Assembly (NCBI GenBank): GCA_037127315.1
Contig: JBBBDQ010000915.1
Location: forward strand, 141,501 to 205,500
Length of the DNA: 64,000 nucleotides
DNA from: Ascarosepion bandense
Taxonomy: Eukaryota > Mollusca > Cephalopoda > Sepiida > Sepiidae
Reading direction: 5' to 3'
Under the pieces are notes generated by a model that saw nothing but the letters and a program-made list of their open reading frames with translations, ran no database searches and had not been told where the DNA came from. The position numbers were made by a program, and so were the translations under genes. Each line of letters opens with the position of its first letter. Position 1 is the stretch's first letter. Positions 22,135 through 34,362 of this stretch are shown here, one piece after another.

Positions 22135-23530
22135 TGAAAAAAAATCCAATCTGAAAAGGTTTTCGGGTTTTAAATGAACTGAAAATGGTTTTTAAAAAAA
22201 GCCATAAAAAATCCCAATCCGTTAATCAACACACGATTGAGGAAAAAACCTGAAGCCGTAGAAAAGTGGTTCTGCTGAAGAATACCATAATTGTAAAGAC
22301 GGAATCAGTAATCAACAAGGAAGTCTTAATGAAAACTACAATTTACACTCAGAATGAGACAAAGACAGGTGAAATTCCCTGGAGATATAATACGAAAGAA
22401 GAACTTAGGAAACTTCCCCCGTCACGAAGCATATTGAAAATATGAATTGTCGTTTAAATTACGCTGAATATCCATGAATATTAATTACCTAGACCTTCTT
22501 TTCTTCCTAGGTATTCTGGAAACTTCAACTTTCCTTTTTCGATTGTAATTTTCAGTTAGTTTCTAGTCGCTAATTTCTTTAAAACTTAATCGTTGTTTTG
22601 ATATTCTGTCCATGGCGTTCTCAGCATTCGTTGGTAAAACCACAAATCAACCGACGAAGACTTTTCAGCAACTGTAAGGAGATTTTTACTGCTATATAAT
22701 AAATTAGATATCACACAACAGCTTGAAACCATTTTTTAAGTCCTGGCTTGAGGATAAACTATATCTGGCCGCAAGACCTCAGGTGATTGAAGGTTTTGAG
22801 GAGTGTAGAACCACCTCACAATTATGGTTGTTTCTAGGTCTACACTTACCCAAAGTAACTGCACCTGTTAGGGTCCCAGCTATGGACAAATAGTGAACCT
22901 CCCTCAAACAAAAACAAAATACTATGAAAATACATTTTTATAGTAAAAATACTAGCAATGCATTTTGTTATAAAAAATAACTACAATGCTTATTTATAGT
23001 AAAAAGATAACATTTTATCTGTAGTTGAAGGCATACAATTGCGTTCAAATTATTTAGATTTCGACATTAAATAATTCACATAGGTGTTGATATCATAAAC
23101 TAAATCAACCAAAGTCTTTGTTTCTAACGACATTTCCTAACTCTTTTTCATGTCTTTAGGTTATTGTGGAGGGTTTTCCCTATTCATAGAGATCATCGAA
23201 TTTCCTAGCCACATTAGACATCCTATATTACAGCACTAGCCAGATAGTTAAATTTCTATACCTGCTTTTTGTTGATGTCCGCAGTACGTATTTCAATTGC
23301 AATGTGTCTTTTGTTGTCTATTACGCATTCCACTTTGTTAGAGTTTGTCTTTTCTCTCTAAAAACAGGTCGACTTTGGAGGGGCCACTGGTAACTTAGCA
23401 ACTCTTTTTCATCTGCCTCATATCTTAGAACTTCACTCTTGGATATTTTCTACATATCTCATAATCTGCCTGTGCCCGTTTTTTCCATGTTCAGGGAGGT
23501 CATGGTAATCCCTGATGGTTGATACATTTT
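22135..23530. other. No recognised gene
   Basis: AT-rich. Short near-repeats of 'ctataaaaatac' type lie at 22920-23010. No family was recognised. Confidence 0.45.
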
Positions 23531-23534
23531 TTTT

Positions 23535-23605
23535 TTAATCATATCACCCCCGAGCAAGGCGCTAACGCCACTGATGTGCAGGGGGCTACGTAAGAAATAA
23601 AAGAT
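23535..23605 (-). mobile_element. 3' terminus of the CR1/Jockey-like LINE
   Basis: On the minus strand 'gtagccccctgcacatcagt' runs through 'gcgccttgctcggggg' to 'tgatatgattaaaaa'. This is the LINE 3' end that closes the copies at 28.45-28.5 kb and 57.67-57.73 kb. No coding part remains, so it is an extremely 5'-truncated insertion. Confidence 0.85.
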
Positions 23606-23857
23606 TGGAAATGAGAAAGCCGGAAACCACATCCTAAACAAGGAAACAAGGGATGAGCCTCTACACGTGTTCAATAGACGTGGGTGGAGTGTCAAACCGG
23701 GCGATAGTTTAGTCTATCTACTCCAATTGAAAAAAATAAAAAAGAAACCAACATTTTAGCACTGCTTGAATCACTCTGGAGACATTCATATTTCTTTTGA
23801 ACAAACAATAACACTAACATCTCAAAATCTCATAAGATAGTGTCAGGCAGTAAGTCA

Positions 23858-24016
<159 letters not shown>

Positions 24017-24214
24017 TCATTGAGGTTAAAAAATATTAATATTTTCCATTGATTACCTGATTTATTCCGTATTTCTTTGTTAGCCATGACGTCATTATAA
24101 GAGATAACTAGTTTTCTTCAACAATTTGTGAAGTTAAAAAAAGAAAAAATGTTAAATCTAAACCAGAATAGACAAAGATTTTGAAGATTTATAAAAAAAG
24201 GAAAAAAGTTTTGA

Positions 24215-24480
24215 ACTTTTATTTAGTATCAGTCATCCTGTATAGCATTGAATGCTGTAAAATCTTCTAAAGGATGGAGGGATTTGAAGCAACAAAAATT
24301 GGATGCACATAACTTGGCTGAGAATACTATGGATTCAACATATTACGGTTAACATCAGGGAGAAACAGTTGAAAATTTTGGGGCACATAATGAGGAAGGA
24401 GAGATTTTAAAATTTGGTACTCACAGAAAGATATTTAGTTCCAGACAAAATAAACTTTGAGTTATTAAAAAAGATAATGT
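24215..24480 (+). pseudogene. RTE-type LINE fragment, C-terminal end
   Basis: The plus strand, in shifting frames, gives pieces resembling the RTE C-terminal signature: a 'LYSIECC' segment and 'KFWGT..GRRDFKIWYSQKDI', corresponding to the LKFLGHIMRKEGLENL-type end in better copies. Heavily mutated. Confidence 0.6.
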
Positions 24481-24574
24481 TCCAAACCCGATAAAAAATA
24501 TAGAAATTTTTACTCTTATGTAAATTAATATTGAAGAATTCAGAACTGAAAAATTAATAGTTGATATTGTAATC

Positions 24575-24690
24575 ACCGCTCAGATAGGTCACAAGGCCGA
24601 AAGTATGGGGTACCCAGTTGGGACTGAATTCAATACTCGGTTGTAATAGGTTTTAGCGAGACAAGCCTATTAGACACGTCCAGATGTTCT
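24575..24690 (-). mobile_element. SINE family D, copy in a tandem pair
   Basis: Has 'tcacaaggccgaaagtatgg', 'ggttgtaataggttttagcg' and 'agacaagcctatta', like the neighbouring copy at 24705-24826 in the same orientation. Confidence 0.6.
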
Positions 24691-24704
24691 ATACTGATTT
24701 TCTT

Positions 24705-24826
24705 ACTGCAGTTTAAATGTGGCACAAGACCGTAGGTATGGGGTAGTCAGTGTGGATGAAACTCACTACTTGGTTGTTATAGGTTCTAGCGAGACAAGTT
24801 TGCTAACCATTACACCACACCGGGGT
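24705..24826 (-). mobile_element. tRNA-derived SINE, family D, best copy
   Basis: On the minus strand the head reads GGTGTGGTGTAATGGTTAG (A box) and a B-box-like GAGTTTCATCC. The 3' end is 'ttgtgccacatttaaactgc' and 'agaaaatc'. RNA polymerase III internal promoter implied. It lies directly beside another copy. Confidence 0.7.
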
Positions 24827-24829
24827 ACC

Positions 24830-26110
24830 CAAACTGAAAAAGTAAGAGAATCATTTGAAAGAAGTAGCTCACAAAAACAATTGAACAGTGGGAATAATTA
24901 GAAATGATTACTTTAATTCACTCAGATTAGTTCCGATTAATTATCCCCCGAAATACTTCGTTTTGAAAGTTAGTGTGAGGTTAGAACGGATAGGCTATTT
25001 GCCAGTCCCTCTAAAATAAACACTAAATTTAATTTGCATGTAAATATAAATAGTGTCTTAGTACTAACAATTTAGTGGTTCTGTGAGTTGTGTAGGCAAA
25101 TCATGAACATGATTTCTGCGATCTGTTACTACTGTCTTCAGTGGGTTTACCTGAGGTCTACTGGAAAGAGGTAAGTTTGGGATTTGCAGAGATTTATGCC
25201 TGATGTACTTAAAATATTTAGACTTATACATTTATTTTAATAACTGAACATAAATAAATGATTTTAACTTGAGTTTTAACAATTGATGATAAAAGTAAAT
25301 AACTTCTGTTATATCTGGAAATTGTTATTTTTAATATTTCCTGCCTTCATGTTAATAAAATAAATATTTACCGGCAAAATAGATTGAGAGTTAATTTTTC
25401 CCGAAATCTATAAAATAAAGTTAAATGCATGTTGAACGTAAACCGGGAAAAGAGCCTGTTCCTATTAAGGAAGGTAAATACTGTGATGGCTAACAAATGA
25501 TTGATAGCAATCTGATCGAATAAAAAATGGTCGTCTACCATAATTGCTTGTAATATTTGCATCAACCTATTCGTTTCTGTCGATTTTAGAATTCGTTTTA
25601 TTTGCACTAATAGAACATTGGCAAGAATACCAAAATGAGAAACCATCGAAGAAGGAACTCTTTAACTAAAAGTTTTTGGAGATTTCCTTTATAACTCTCA
25701 TTGTTACGTGTATATTAAGTTCTGTCTGTTAATTATTGATTTTCCCAAATAGTATACTCAGTTTTGTTGTTTTTATTTTTATTTTTATTTTTTAGAACTA
25801 TGTAATAATTACCGTAATAATTTGAAATAACCATTAGATTAGCATAATATATCGGGAATAGTTGATCTTACTATCCATAATGGCTTTATATCTAATATAT
25901 CAAATAGTCGTGGTATAATCGAACACCCGTAGCCTGTAGGTTGTGGTTAAGTATGAAACAAACAGTCATCACTTGGTGCTGACTTCAGTGTTCAGTGAAT
26001 TAACAGCAGAGCAACTGGCCATATTTCCTTCAAATAATTGTGACAATAAATATTTACAGATATTATAAATAAGATGTGAAGTACCGAGTGACTACATATA
26101 TTCTGTAGGA
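24830..26110. other. Mostly unassigned; short repeat-tail match near 25950-25995
   Basis: A fragment 'gtatgaaacaaacagtcatc' followed by 'gctgacttcagtg' matches the tail of the TA-headed dispersed repeat (41.6 kb). A 92-codon ATG frame at 25646-25368 (-) shows no domain. Confidence 0.4.
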
Positions 26111-26112
26111 AG

Positions 26113-26283
26113 ATGTCATTGGAAAAGTATAAAAATTGCAAGTTATTTTATCTTATAATTCTTTGGCTGATGCACATCGTGTTAGTGAACATGCTGTCTT
26201 CCAATATACATGGCCTTGTGTCAATACCGAAATACCCAAATTCTTATCGAAATAACAAGACTGAAAGGATAAACTGCAGCTTA
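26113..26283 (+). other. Small open frame with a hydrophobic N-terminus
   Basis: Starts at an ATG in reasonable context (gaagATGT). It reads MSLEKYKN then a leucine/isoleucine-rich stretch (LFYLIILWLMHIVLV), like a signal peptide or anchor, and runs in frame into the RTE fragment, ending at 26319. No family recognised. It may be chance. Confidence 0.2.
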
Positions 26284-27150
26284 TCTCATTTCTTTTCACC
26301 GGATCTCTTCAACTTGTAGAGCGAGACTATTCTGAGGACTCTAGATGTTATGCCAAAATTTGTCATAGGAGTCCACAATTTGAACAACATAAGCTACGCA
26401 GATGATACAGGGCTGATAGCAGACACGGAAAGCAAACTACAAGATTTCTTACAGAAGGTAGCTGAAGTGTGACAAGAAAGGACTACGAATAAACTGCAAG
26501 AAAACCGAATGCAAAGTCACCAGCAAAAAGAGCAACCCAAAATGTCAAATATAGGTGGGGGATATTAAAATCAAGCAGGTACAAAAAATTAAATACCTGG
26601 GAAGTGTTCTAACAGAAGACAGAAAGTGGGTCACAGAGATACGAAGGCGAATTGGTATGGCGAAGGACGCATTCCAGAAGCTGAGTAGAGTATTAAGAGA
26701 CGGTACAATTCCAGTAGAAACAAAGAAAAGAGTACTGGATTGCTATGTTATTCAGTTTATCAATATGGCAGTGAAGGCTGTACAATCTCATCGAAGAAGG
26801 AAAAACTTGAAGCAACTGAAATGTGGTTCTACAGAAGGATGCTTCTGATATCATGGATCGAGCATCTGAGCAATAATGAGGTTTTTGAATGGATGGAAAC
26901 GAAAAGCTACGGTTCCTGGGGCATGCAATGAGTAAGGAGGGCTTGGAGAACTTGAAGCTAACAGGCTAGATAGACAGAAAGAGAGACAGCGGAAAACAGC
27001 GTGTAACTACTTGACTGGCCTGAGCAGGTGGATGGCTGAATGGGAGTTGCTATAAAGAAAGGGTGGTAAGAGCCACCAGGGATAGGGAGACGTGGAAGGC
27101 AGGCCATGATCGCCTACGACTTGAAAGGTCAAGGCACATAGAAGAAAGAG
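26284..27150 (+). pseudogene. RTE-type LINE fragment, second half of RT to 3' end
   Basis: Frames give FSPDLFNL, LNNISYADDTGLIADTESKL (26380-26445, holding the YADD catalytic motif), KKGLRINCKKTE, VQKIKYLGSVLTED and RRRIGMAKDAFQKLS, then RMLLISWIEHLSNNEVF and RATRDRETWKA, ending with 'ggcacatagaagaaagagaa'. This is the RT palm/thumb and C-terminal domain of an APE-type LINE of the RTE clade. 5'-truncated, with stops and frameshifts. Collinear with 52.0-52.9 kb. Confidence 0.9.
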
Positions 27151-27154
27151 AAGG

Positions 27155-27790
27155 TATTCAAAAAGCTGTTTGGAAAGCCTCACTTATGTCAAATCTTTTT
27201 ATCAATACATAAAGCATTTAAGTATTTACAAATTGTTTACCTAATTACATACAGCAAAGATAAGAGAAATTCACAATCTTCAGACATGGGTATTTGTGAT
27301 TGTTAAATGATTATTACTGTAAAGCATTGTTAAAATCACGATTTCGCCAGATCTTTTTCTAACCAATATTTTTCTTTTCTTCAGGTAGTTTTGGCGGTTC
27401 TCATGAGATTCTGAAAAACAAAATATTTTGAAATTTCCTCGACTTCAGGTAAAGTCTATTTTAATTTTTATTCTAAGAGAAGAAAAATTATTATAATATA
27501 GAAATTCCAGCAAATTTTTAAACAGCAAAAGATATTTTAAAATATTACTACTTATTTAACTTGCTGCTAATAATTTATAATTCAAACAAATTAAAAGGAA
27601 AGAAAACTTGTTTATACTTGGAATAATGAAGATTAAAATGTATGACACTCATTTAAAAGTAATTAAATGAAATAAAAAAATAGCTGGATTCATAATCGAA
27701 ATTATTTACACCATTTATATTCGGACTCTTTCTGCATCGTTGTTGTTTTTAATCAAAGGTTTTCGGCCACTGTGCTCCCTGGATGTAAGA
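27155..27790. other. No recognised feature
   Basis: AT-rich spacer between two LINE fragments. Confidence 0.5.
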
Positions 27791-27828
27791 TACATAGAAC
27801 CTAAGAAAAGCCGGATAAAAACAATAAT

Positions 27829-28517
27829 GGAACCACTATATTGAATCCATAGCAAAATCTACTGCTAAGAAGGTTGGGTCACTATGTGACCCATTTATGG
27901 TTAGGTGCCCCTGCCGTTCTCCTCAGTGTTCTTGACAGGCTCCAAAGGAGAGTCTGTAATGTGATAGGTACTGATATGGTGGCTCGACTGCAGTCACTTC
28001 CCCATCGTCGAAATGTGCCCTCTCTTTGTCTGTTCTATAAATACTTTCATGGCTTCTGCTCAGAAGAAATTAAGTCACTGATGCCTCCTCAACAGGTGTT
28101 TACTCGTGCAACCAGACTGGCAACTGGGTCCCACCCATTCACAGTTAGGTTAGCCAAATGCAGACGACAATTCTACTCCTGCAGCTTCTTCTCTCGCACT
28201 TCCCGCCTGTGGAACTCGCTCCCGTATTCTTGCTTTCCTGACGGCTACAACCTCCAGAAATTTAAATGCAAAGTCAATACTCATCTACTAACCACTGGAC
28301 TCTAGCTCTCTCCCCACCCCTGTATAACCTTCCCTTTCTCTCCACCTATGTATCTGTCATCGCACCTGCTTTCTCAGCTTTCTATTGTTCCTTTCTAACT
28401 AGTTTGTACTCCTCACTCTTTTCTAATTAATCTTTGGACATTTATGTAGCCCCCTGCACATCAGTGGCGTTTCCGCCTTGCTCGGGGTGAAATGATTAAA
28501 AATATATATATATATTT
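27829..28517 (+). pseudogene. CR1/Jockey-like LINE fragment with intact 3' end
   Basis: ESIAKS..KKVGSLC near 27850 is followed, after an internal deletion, by LGAPAVLLSVLDRLQRRVCN (27900-27960) and SLCLFYKYFHGFCSE, TRATRLATGSHPFTVRLAKC and SRLWNSLPYSCFPDGYNLQK. The frame ends with HLLTTGL and a stop at 28305. The 3' UTR (28306-28501) ends in 'ccttgctcggggtgaaatga' and 'ttaaaaa', then TA repeats. This is the best reference for the family's 3' end. Confidence 0.9.
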
Positions 28518-29290
28518 CGAAATTTTAGACAATGATAACTCCTCATCCCAGAAATTCAAACAAAAATTGTAATTGGAATTTTGAAAGACTTTTTTCAGTT
28601 GTGTTTTAGAGTCAATATATATTTTCACACCATACATTATGGTATATGATAATAAAAAATATTATTCATGGTAATTTTTGAAGTTTTCAAATTTCCTCAA
28701 ATGCATCAGAGTAAAAAAAAACGGAGACAATATGAACGCGTTACCGGCCAGAATGTCGAATTACGCTAGTCCCAGAACATACCCGTTAATGTCTGGACAC
28801 CGCTAGCAGAACGTGAAGGACAAGAAAATATGTTTAGAATCAATACGGATTTGCATGTTCTTGAGATATCTTTAGTCATTCAGGTCCGATTCGTAACACT
28901 TGTAGAAAGCGTATTATGTGTAAATGTCAATACTGTATATCTCTTACTTGATGGAATGCAGAAATGATTTGAAATACTACAATTCCTTCCAACCATATAT
29001 TATTAGTGAGATGTACATATGAACTTTACCTAGCTAGTAAATGATCTCTTGACCTAACACTTTTTTATTTATTTCACAGTAAGGCATGTCAGTTGTCCTT
29101 TGAAAAAAACGGTATGATTTCGCTTTCTTCGCGTAAATAACATTTCGATTCTCTGAAGCAATTATGTCTGCTAACTTTGAAAATTTAGAGATTGATCATA
29201 TGGTATGAGTTCAAAAAGATAAGGGATGGAAATGCACATTATTTACTAAATTTTTGACGTAGAAATATTTTAGACATGAAATCAATATAT
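28518..29290. other. No recognised gene
   Basis: AT-rich sequence; a slightly GC-richer 80 bases near 28740-28820 match nothing I know. Confidence 0.45.
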
Positions 29291-29295
29291 ATATA

Positions 29296-29996
29296 CTAGC
29301 AGTATAGCCCGGCCTTGCTCGGGTGTGATGAACGCTTTAAAACTAATCCATGGTCCTGGAGCTCAGACTCTTTGGACGTTGACACGAAAGACTAAAAAGC
29401 AAAAATTGCTTCCAGTTAAAGCGAAACCGTAGACTGAAGGAAAAATGAATGGATGTAAGTCAAATTTTGATTTCCTGGTATCGATATCAAATAAGTTTTT
29501 TCGTCGTAAACTGAATTTTGAAGGCTAAATAAGTCCTCTGAGTAAATGGTATCATGGCTGAGACTAAGAACTACAATTATAACTACTTAGAGTCAAACCC
29601 GAAGCAAAAACTAAAATAAAAGGGCTGAAAAAATACAGACATACAGGCAGATAAACAGACATCTTGCCGTATATATATATTATCGATTTTCTGCACTATT
29701 GTAAGAACTGCAACCTTGAAACTTCTGAATATCTTTTCTTATGTCTTTGTTTATGAGTATATCAAATTTGATTAAAATTGGACCACATCGTCTATAACCC
29801 GATTTTTTCGATTATGGATTTTTGATATTTATCGGGTGTACCTCAACACAAAACCTAGCTAAGAACACTCGCAGACACTTATCGTACAACTGTATAAATT
29901 TTAAAGAAAATCGGTTCAGGCGTTTCGGAGTCTATAGGTAACACACTCAGACACAGACACACAGACACAAACAAATTTCCATTTATAAAAAAGTTT
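29296..29996 (-). mobile_element. Helitron-like non-autonomous element
   Basis: Read on the minus strand, the 3' end carries a hairpin-forming CCCGAGCAAGGCCGGG (29323-29308), then 8 bases, then CTAG at 29299-29296 followed by T. This is the hairpin plus CTRR/T terminus of Helitrons. The other end holds 'aaaatcggttcaggcgtttc' and ACAGACAC repeats before TA repeats, a combination widespread in invertebrate short Helitrons. The 5' TC end is not clear because it merges into TA repeats. No Rep/helicase coding is visible. Confidence 0.45.
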
Positions 29997-30014
29997 ATAT
30001 ATATATATATATAA

Positions 30015-30098
<84 letters not shown>
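29997..30098. repeat. Compound (TA)n-(GA)n microsatellite
   Basis: Two TA arrays followed by about 26 GA units with one TG interruption. Confidence 0.95.
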
Positions 30099-30290
30099 TT
30101 ATAGACTGATATCTAAAGACTCTGAATTGTTCGTATTGGAACTTCCGGTGGCAATGCCAAGCAGTACAGTATACCTTTTCAAAATTTCGAATGATGGAAT
30201 TGCGTCATTTTACGCTTTTTCTTGCAGACAGTGCCCAACTGACCCTACTATATAGTACAGCCGGCAAACCAAGATTTGTAACAATGCGCA
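30099..30290 (+). repeat. Dispersed repeat G, copy 1
   Basis: Matches 59085-59275 in the same orientation, with shared blocks such as 'gaattgttcg', 'atgccaag', 'gaattgcgtcat' and 'ttgcagacagt'. Conceptual translations also align (ELFVLELPVAMP against ELFALELSVQMP), but no known protein family is evident. Confidence 0.6.
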
Positions 30291-30294
30291 TGGA

Positions 30295-30856
30295 TGTAAA
30301 CAATTATATTAGAAAGTACTTAATACACATTTAACTAAAAGTAAAGCGCTTTTAATATTAACATTAAGAAGATTAGCCAATTATGCTACACTGATCTGAA
30401 ACTTTTGTTATCATCATGCGTTATAGACTGATTTCCTATCGATTTTTTCTTGAGCGCACAGCAAGAAGTTTTATAAGGGGCGAAAATCAAGAATCGAAAA
30501 TAAAAACGATGGTACAATCACGAATCTTCTTTTAGGGTTAGAAATTGTACCAAACTAGCCAAACATCTGTGGAAATTGAGAAAACAAATAACAAAAATCC
30601 TTATGTAAGTTGGTGTATATTGAGAAATGTTATACCTTACAGCAATAGGGATGTCTGCAGATTGTTTCAAGAGGAAAAAAATTAATTATAATAACATTTC
30701 CAGGACAAAGAAAATATATTTAATGAAAGGTCTGAGATCATTTCAGAATGCCTACGCATTAAATAGTATATTTTGGGTTCGTACAAAACCAGATGAAAAA
30801 AAAACATTTGCTCAACCTACAATACTATTTCCCTATTTTTGACTGATTGCTCAGCT

Positions 30857-30858
<2 letters not shown>
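30295..30858. other. Unassigned; short repeat block near 30770-30840
   Basis: 'ttttgggttcgtacaaaacc' and 'cctacaatact' recur at 62385-62440 as part of another dispersed repeat. Confidence 0.4.

Positions 30859-30890
<32 letters not shown>
30859..30890. repeat. (TA)n microsatellite
   Basis: About 16 TA units. Confidence 0.95.
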
Positions 30891-30893
<3 letters not shown>

Positions 30894-31625
30894 GAAACGT
30901 AACCTACCTGAACATAATTCACAAATGGAAATCTAGACTTATCACTTCAAAGATATCCCTAAAATAACTCAGAGTTAAGTCTATCATATTCGCTTAAATA
31001 ATACTTTTTTTTTTATAATAAAATAAGTGTCCCAGTATATTTTCTGTGCAAATGTGATGGAATTTACAATGGGTATTGCACCTCAAGTGTAACTGTCTGC
31101 AAAAAATAAGAAAAAGGAAATCTATAATGTAACGGACTGTCAATGTTCTATAATTTCTGACAAAACCGAATCAGGAATTTTGTGGGAATCGAGGAGACGG
31201 AATACCGTGTTTAACTAATACAGAGGAGACAGTCAGTGAAAATGCCTGAAACGTTTTACCAACAATCAAAGTTTTGGCGAAATGTGATGTAAACTTAGTA
31301 GAAATCTTGTAGAGAGGAAAAGGGAAACCAAACAAAAAGTTATCTTATACTTGTCCAACAGAAGTCAAAAAGAAAAATTTGATCTTCTTGCTGTTATTTT
31401 CTACCCGCCACCAAAAAAAAGAAAATGATTCCGAAATTCAAGATAGAAAAATTTTAATATAAAGCTGATATCACTTCTCGACTTTTCCCAAGAAAAATCA
31501 ACTTTTTTTTCTAAAGTGTGTTCTTAAAATGGAAATGTAGAACTACAGAAGATACGTCTAGGAATTAACAACGAAGTTGAAATCAGTTTGGTTAATAATC
31601 CTCTGTAAAATGTGGAACAGGATGT
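30891..31625. other. No recognised feature
   Basis: AT-rich, no motif seen. Confidence 0.5.
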
Positions 31626-31629
31626 GCGT

Positions 31630-31890
31630 TGTATTGTAGTGAATATCAGCTCGGAATGAAAAATCGGAGAGCCAAATTCAAATTCCTGTTGAATTTGTTG
31701 TATTCACTTACACGCAAATACCCCTTGAAAAGTTACTAAGACATCTGTTCTCTCCACAGAACATATTAGGTTCTATAATCTTTGTCTACCAGAGAAAGTA
31801 ACGGCAACCAACCGAGGAAAAATCTTCTGTCTAGTCAGTTATGTATCTTTCGAGAAATGATCGTCAAGTGTGTATTACATATGCTAATAA
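31630..31890 (+). mobile_element. tRNA-derived SINE, family A, diverged full-length copy
   Basis: tRNA-like head with 'gtagtgaatatcagctcgga' and B-box-like AATTCAAATTCC, then 'cacgcaaatacccct', 'accagagaaagtaacggcaa', 'ctgtctagtcagttatgta' and a final 'aacagactgat'. The order is as in the copies at 4.9-5.2 kb and 45.0 kb. Confidence 0.75.
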
Positions 31891-31894
31891 ACAG

Positions 31895-32940
31895 ACTGAT
31901 ACCTTATTCCATATAAAAAATAAAAAGATTTTAGGATAGAACATATGGCTACATATATCTATTTCGTTTGTAAAAGAATGAGACCTTGCTGCCAATCTAG
32001 TACTGCATGCAAATTCATAAAGTCTAGGTGTTCAGTAAAACAATTACCTTGAAAATATGGGAAAGGTGCAGGAATAAATTATACCATCCGGAGGATAAAC
32101 GGATTTTCGTAGGGTCAAGACACCTACGTGTAAAAAATACAATTTATAGAAACATCAACGACCGCCTCATTGATAGTTAATGGCCTATTTTGCACTGATA
32201 GTGATGAGTTCGTTTTTTAAAGACTGGAACGACACTAAATTTCTCTAACTGATATTTTCCGCCAGGCATATGTTAACGTTGAATTGAGTAGAAGGTGTTC
32301 AACAAAAACATTGTAGCAATTAACCCTAAATGATTTTGAATTTGGTAAAATGTTTCGAATTTTGTAAAATCTACTTTTGTTTTATTTCATCTACTTCTCA
32401 CTGGGAAGTGTTAAAACCATTAATGTTGTGGATTCCGGGTGAGGAACCGCACAAATAATGAACAACAAAAACAGATATTGAGATAAAAAGTAAGTTGTAT
32501 TGAAAATAATATAGAAACTTGAACGCAGTTAATCCAGGAATACTATTAGTAAGAAATAAACATATACAAGTCTTGAAGTGAAGTCGGTGGAAATAGTATA
32601 TCTGTGCATCTTATTCTAGCTGAGTGGAGCTCAGAGCCATTCTGACTTCTGAGGCGGTAATCTCTGGGTAACTTCGGGATCTCTCAGTAACTTACGTATC
32701 AGTCTGTTACTCTCCGATAACTCTGACGGATGTCTCTATAACTCTATGGCAGCTCTCGTATCTCACTTTGGCAGGAGTATATGTATACTCAAGTCGATTC
32801 CATTATCATATACAAAGGGGAGATCACACAACAATTAATAAACAGGAAAAGTCAGTATGATACAAGATGGATTTCCGCTATGATTTTGTGCCAGTATTTT
32901 GTATTATTTACCTAGAGCTCCTTGATAAAATAAAAAAAAA
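31895..32940. other. No recognised gene
   Basis: AT-rich. A locally TCT-rich stretch lies at 32680-32770. No family recognised. Confidence 0.5.
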
Positions 32941-32944
32941 GTCT

Positions 32945-33395
32945 GCAATATAATTGGTCCTGTTATGGAGTGTGGGCTTCAATTTCTTTCCCATTGACTT
33001 AAGGTTGCCTCTCTGTGTCTTTTTCATGAATATTTTTATGGTATTTGTTCAGATTCTCTGTTCGCTATGGTGCCTAGAAAGTTTTTTTAATTTTCTCGCA
33101 GAATTAGCCTGGCGTCAAGGTCTAATCAGTTTATAGATGAGCTGGCTGAATGTAACTGTATCTATGCTAACAGTTTCTTTACTCACACTTTTCGCTTGCG
33201 AAACTTCTTTCCAGGACCTTGCTTTTCAGACAACTTTAATCTGAAAAATTGTAAATACAATGCTAATCGCTATTTATTGTCCTCCTGATTAATCTCCTTT
33301 TGTTCTTGCTCCAATGTTTCTGCTTCTAACTCATCCACATTTGTGTCAGTGCCTTTGCTTGAAACGAAATTGATTAAAAAATGTAATCCAACGGA
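32945..33395 (+). pseudogene. CR1/Jockey-like LINE fragment, diverged subfamily
   Basis: Pieces in shifting frames match the C-terminal part of the better copies: KVASLC and FF-NIFMVFVQ-type segments (33000-33060), then 'RNFFPGPCFSDNFNLKN'-type sequence near 33200-33260. It ends near 33380 with 'gattaaaaaatg'. Related in sequence to copies at 35.2 and 55.8 kb, so an older subfamily. Confidence 0.7.
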
Positions 33396-33732
33396 GAAAA
33401 GAATTTCGTGCAAAAAGCACATCGGGTCACAGAATCTCTTCCTAAGTCAAAAGTTACCGTTTTTAAATTCATAAGATTTTTGTAGCGCAATTTTATCATT
33501 AGTGGAGAAAATTTCAAAACGTTTGCAGGATCTGAAATTATGGTACCATGAAGCCTCTTGTGAACTAAAAGTTCTTATTTAAAGCTTAATTTCAAAGATG
33601 ATATAATTTTTAAAATGCAATACTTTCAGTTAATTAAAATTATGGAAATACAAATTCCATAAGTCTTACGAGAATAAAATCAAGAAGTTGTCCCCAAACA
33701 TAACAAGTTTCAGTTGTAGTTGCTTTATTACC

Positions 33733-33767
33733 TTGCTTTGGGTGAAATGATTAAAAATATATTTTTA
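33733..33767 (+). mobile_element. Isolated LINE 3' terminus
   Basis: 'accttgctttgggtgaaatg' then 'attaaaaatatatttt' is the 3' end seen at 28.47-28.5 kb, with nothing upstream. Confidence 0.6.
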
Positions 33768-33784
33768 AAGAAACGAACATTTTA

Positions 33785-33893
<109 letters not shown>

Positions 33894-33904
33894 GAATAAA
33901 TTAA

Positions 33905-33965
33905 GATACTAAAGGAGTTCATCATCAGATAATGCTATCATTTAGGAACAGAAAAAGACACTTTG
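33905..33965 (-). repeat. Degraded relative of the 58.95 kb hammerhead
   Basis: The minus strand reads 'agcattatctgatgatgaac', similar to 'agcattgcctgatgatgaga' at 58.98 kb, but lacks the GAAA segment and the second half. Probable fossil of the same element. Confidence 0.35.
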
Positions 33966-34024
33966 AAACCATAATATAAGTTCCGCTGATGCTTTTATAA
34001 TAAAGGTACTTCTATATCTTTTCA

Positions 34025-34305
34025 TTTAAGCCCAAGAAAGGTGATAATGCCCCTAGGGCGCAGAAAAATAAAGAGAAAGAGAAGGCTTAAGTAAGGAAGA
34101 ATGAGAAAAAGGACAATAAAGTAACGTAATAAGGAGGATAGAAGATGATAATTGAATATTACATTTACATTTATGAAGATTATAGGTGACAGGAAAGCCA
34201 GAAATCATAAAGGAGTACCACAGGCAAACAGTGTAAGAAAAGAAGTTATTAGAATAGAACTGACGGTTGCATTTAGCTATTTCAAATGAAGAACGATAAG
34301 ATCTT
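34025..34305 (-). pseudogene. CR1/Jockey-like LINE fragment
   Basis: The minus strand translates to AKCNRQFYSNNFFSYTVCLW then GFPVTYNLHKCKC, matching the C-terminal end of the LINE ORF. The 3' UTR follows, ending in a diverged terminus near 34025. It is truncated directly at a (TA)n array (34313-34360). Confidence 0.75.
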
Positions 34306-34310
34306 TTTAC

Positions 34311-34312
<2 letters not shown>

Positions 34313-34360
<48 letters not shown>
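34313..34360. repeat. (TA)n microsatellite
   Basis: About 24 TA units at the 5' truncation point of the LINE fragment. Confidence 0.95.

Positions 34361-34362
<2 letters not shown>

Noticed and set aside
25368..25646. 92-codon ATG frame on the minus strand
   Set aside because: No family motif, no codon bias visible and no splice or polyadenylation context I can support.
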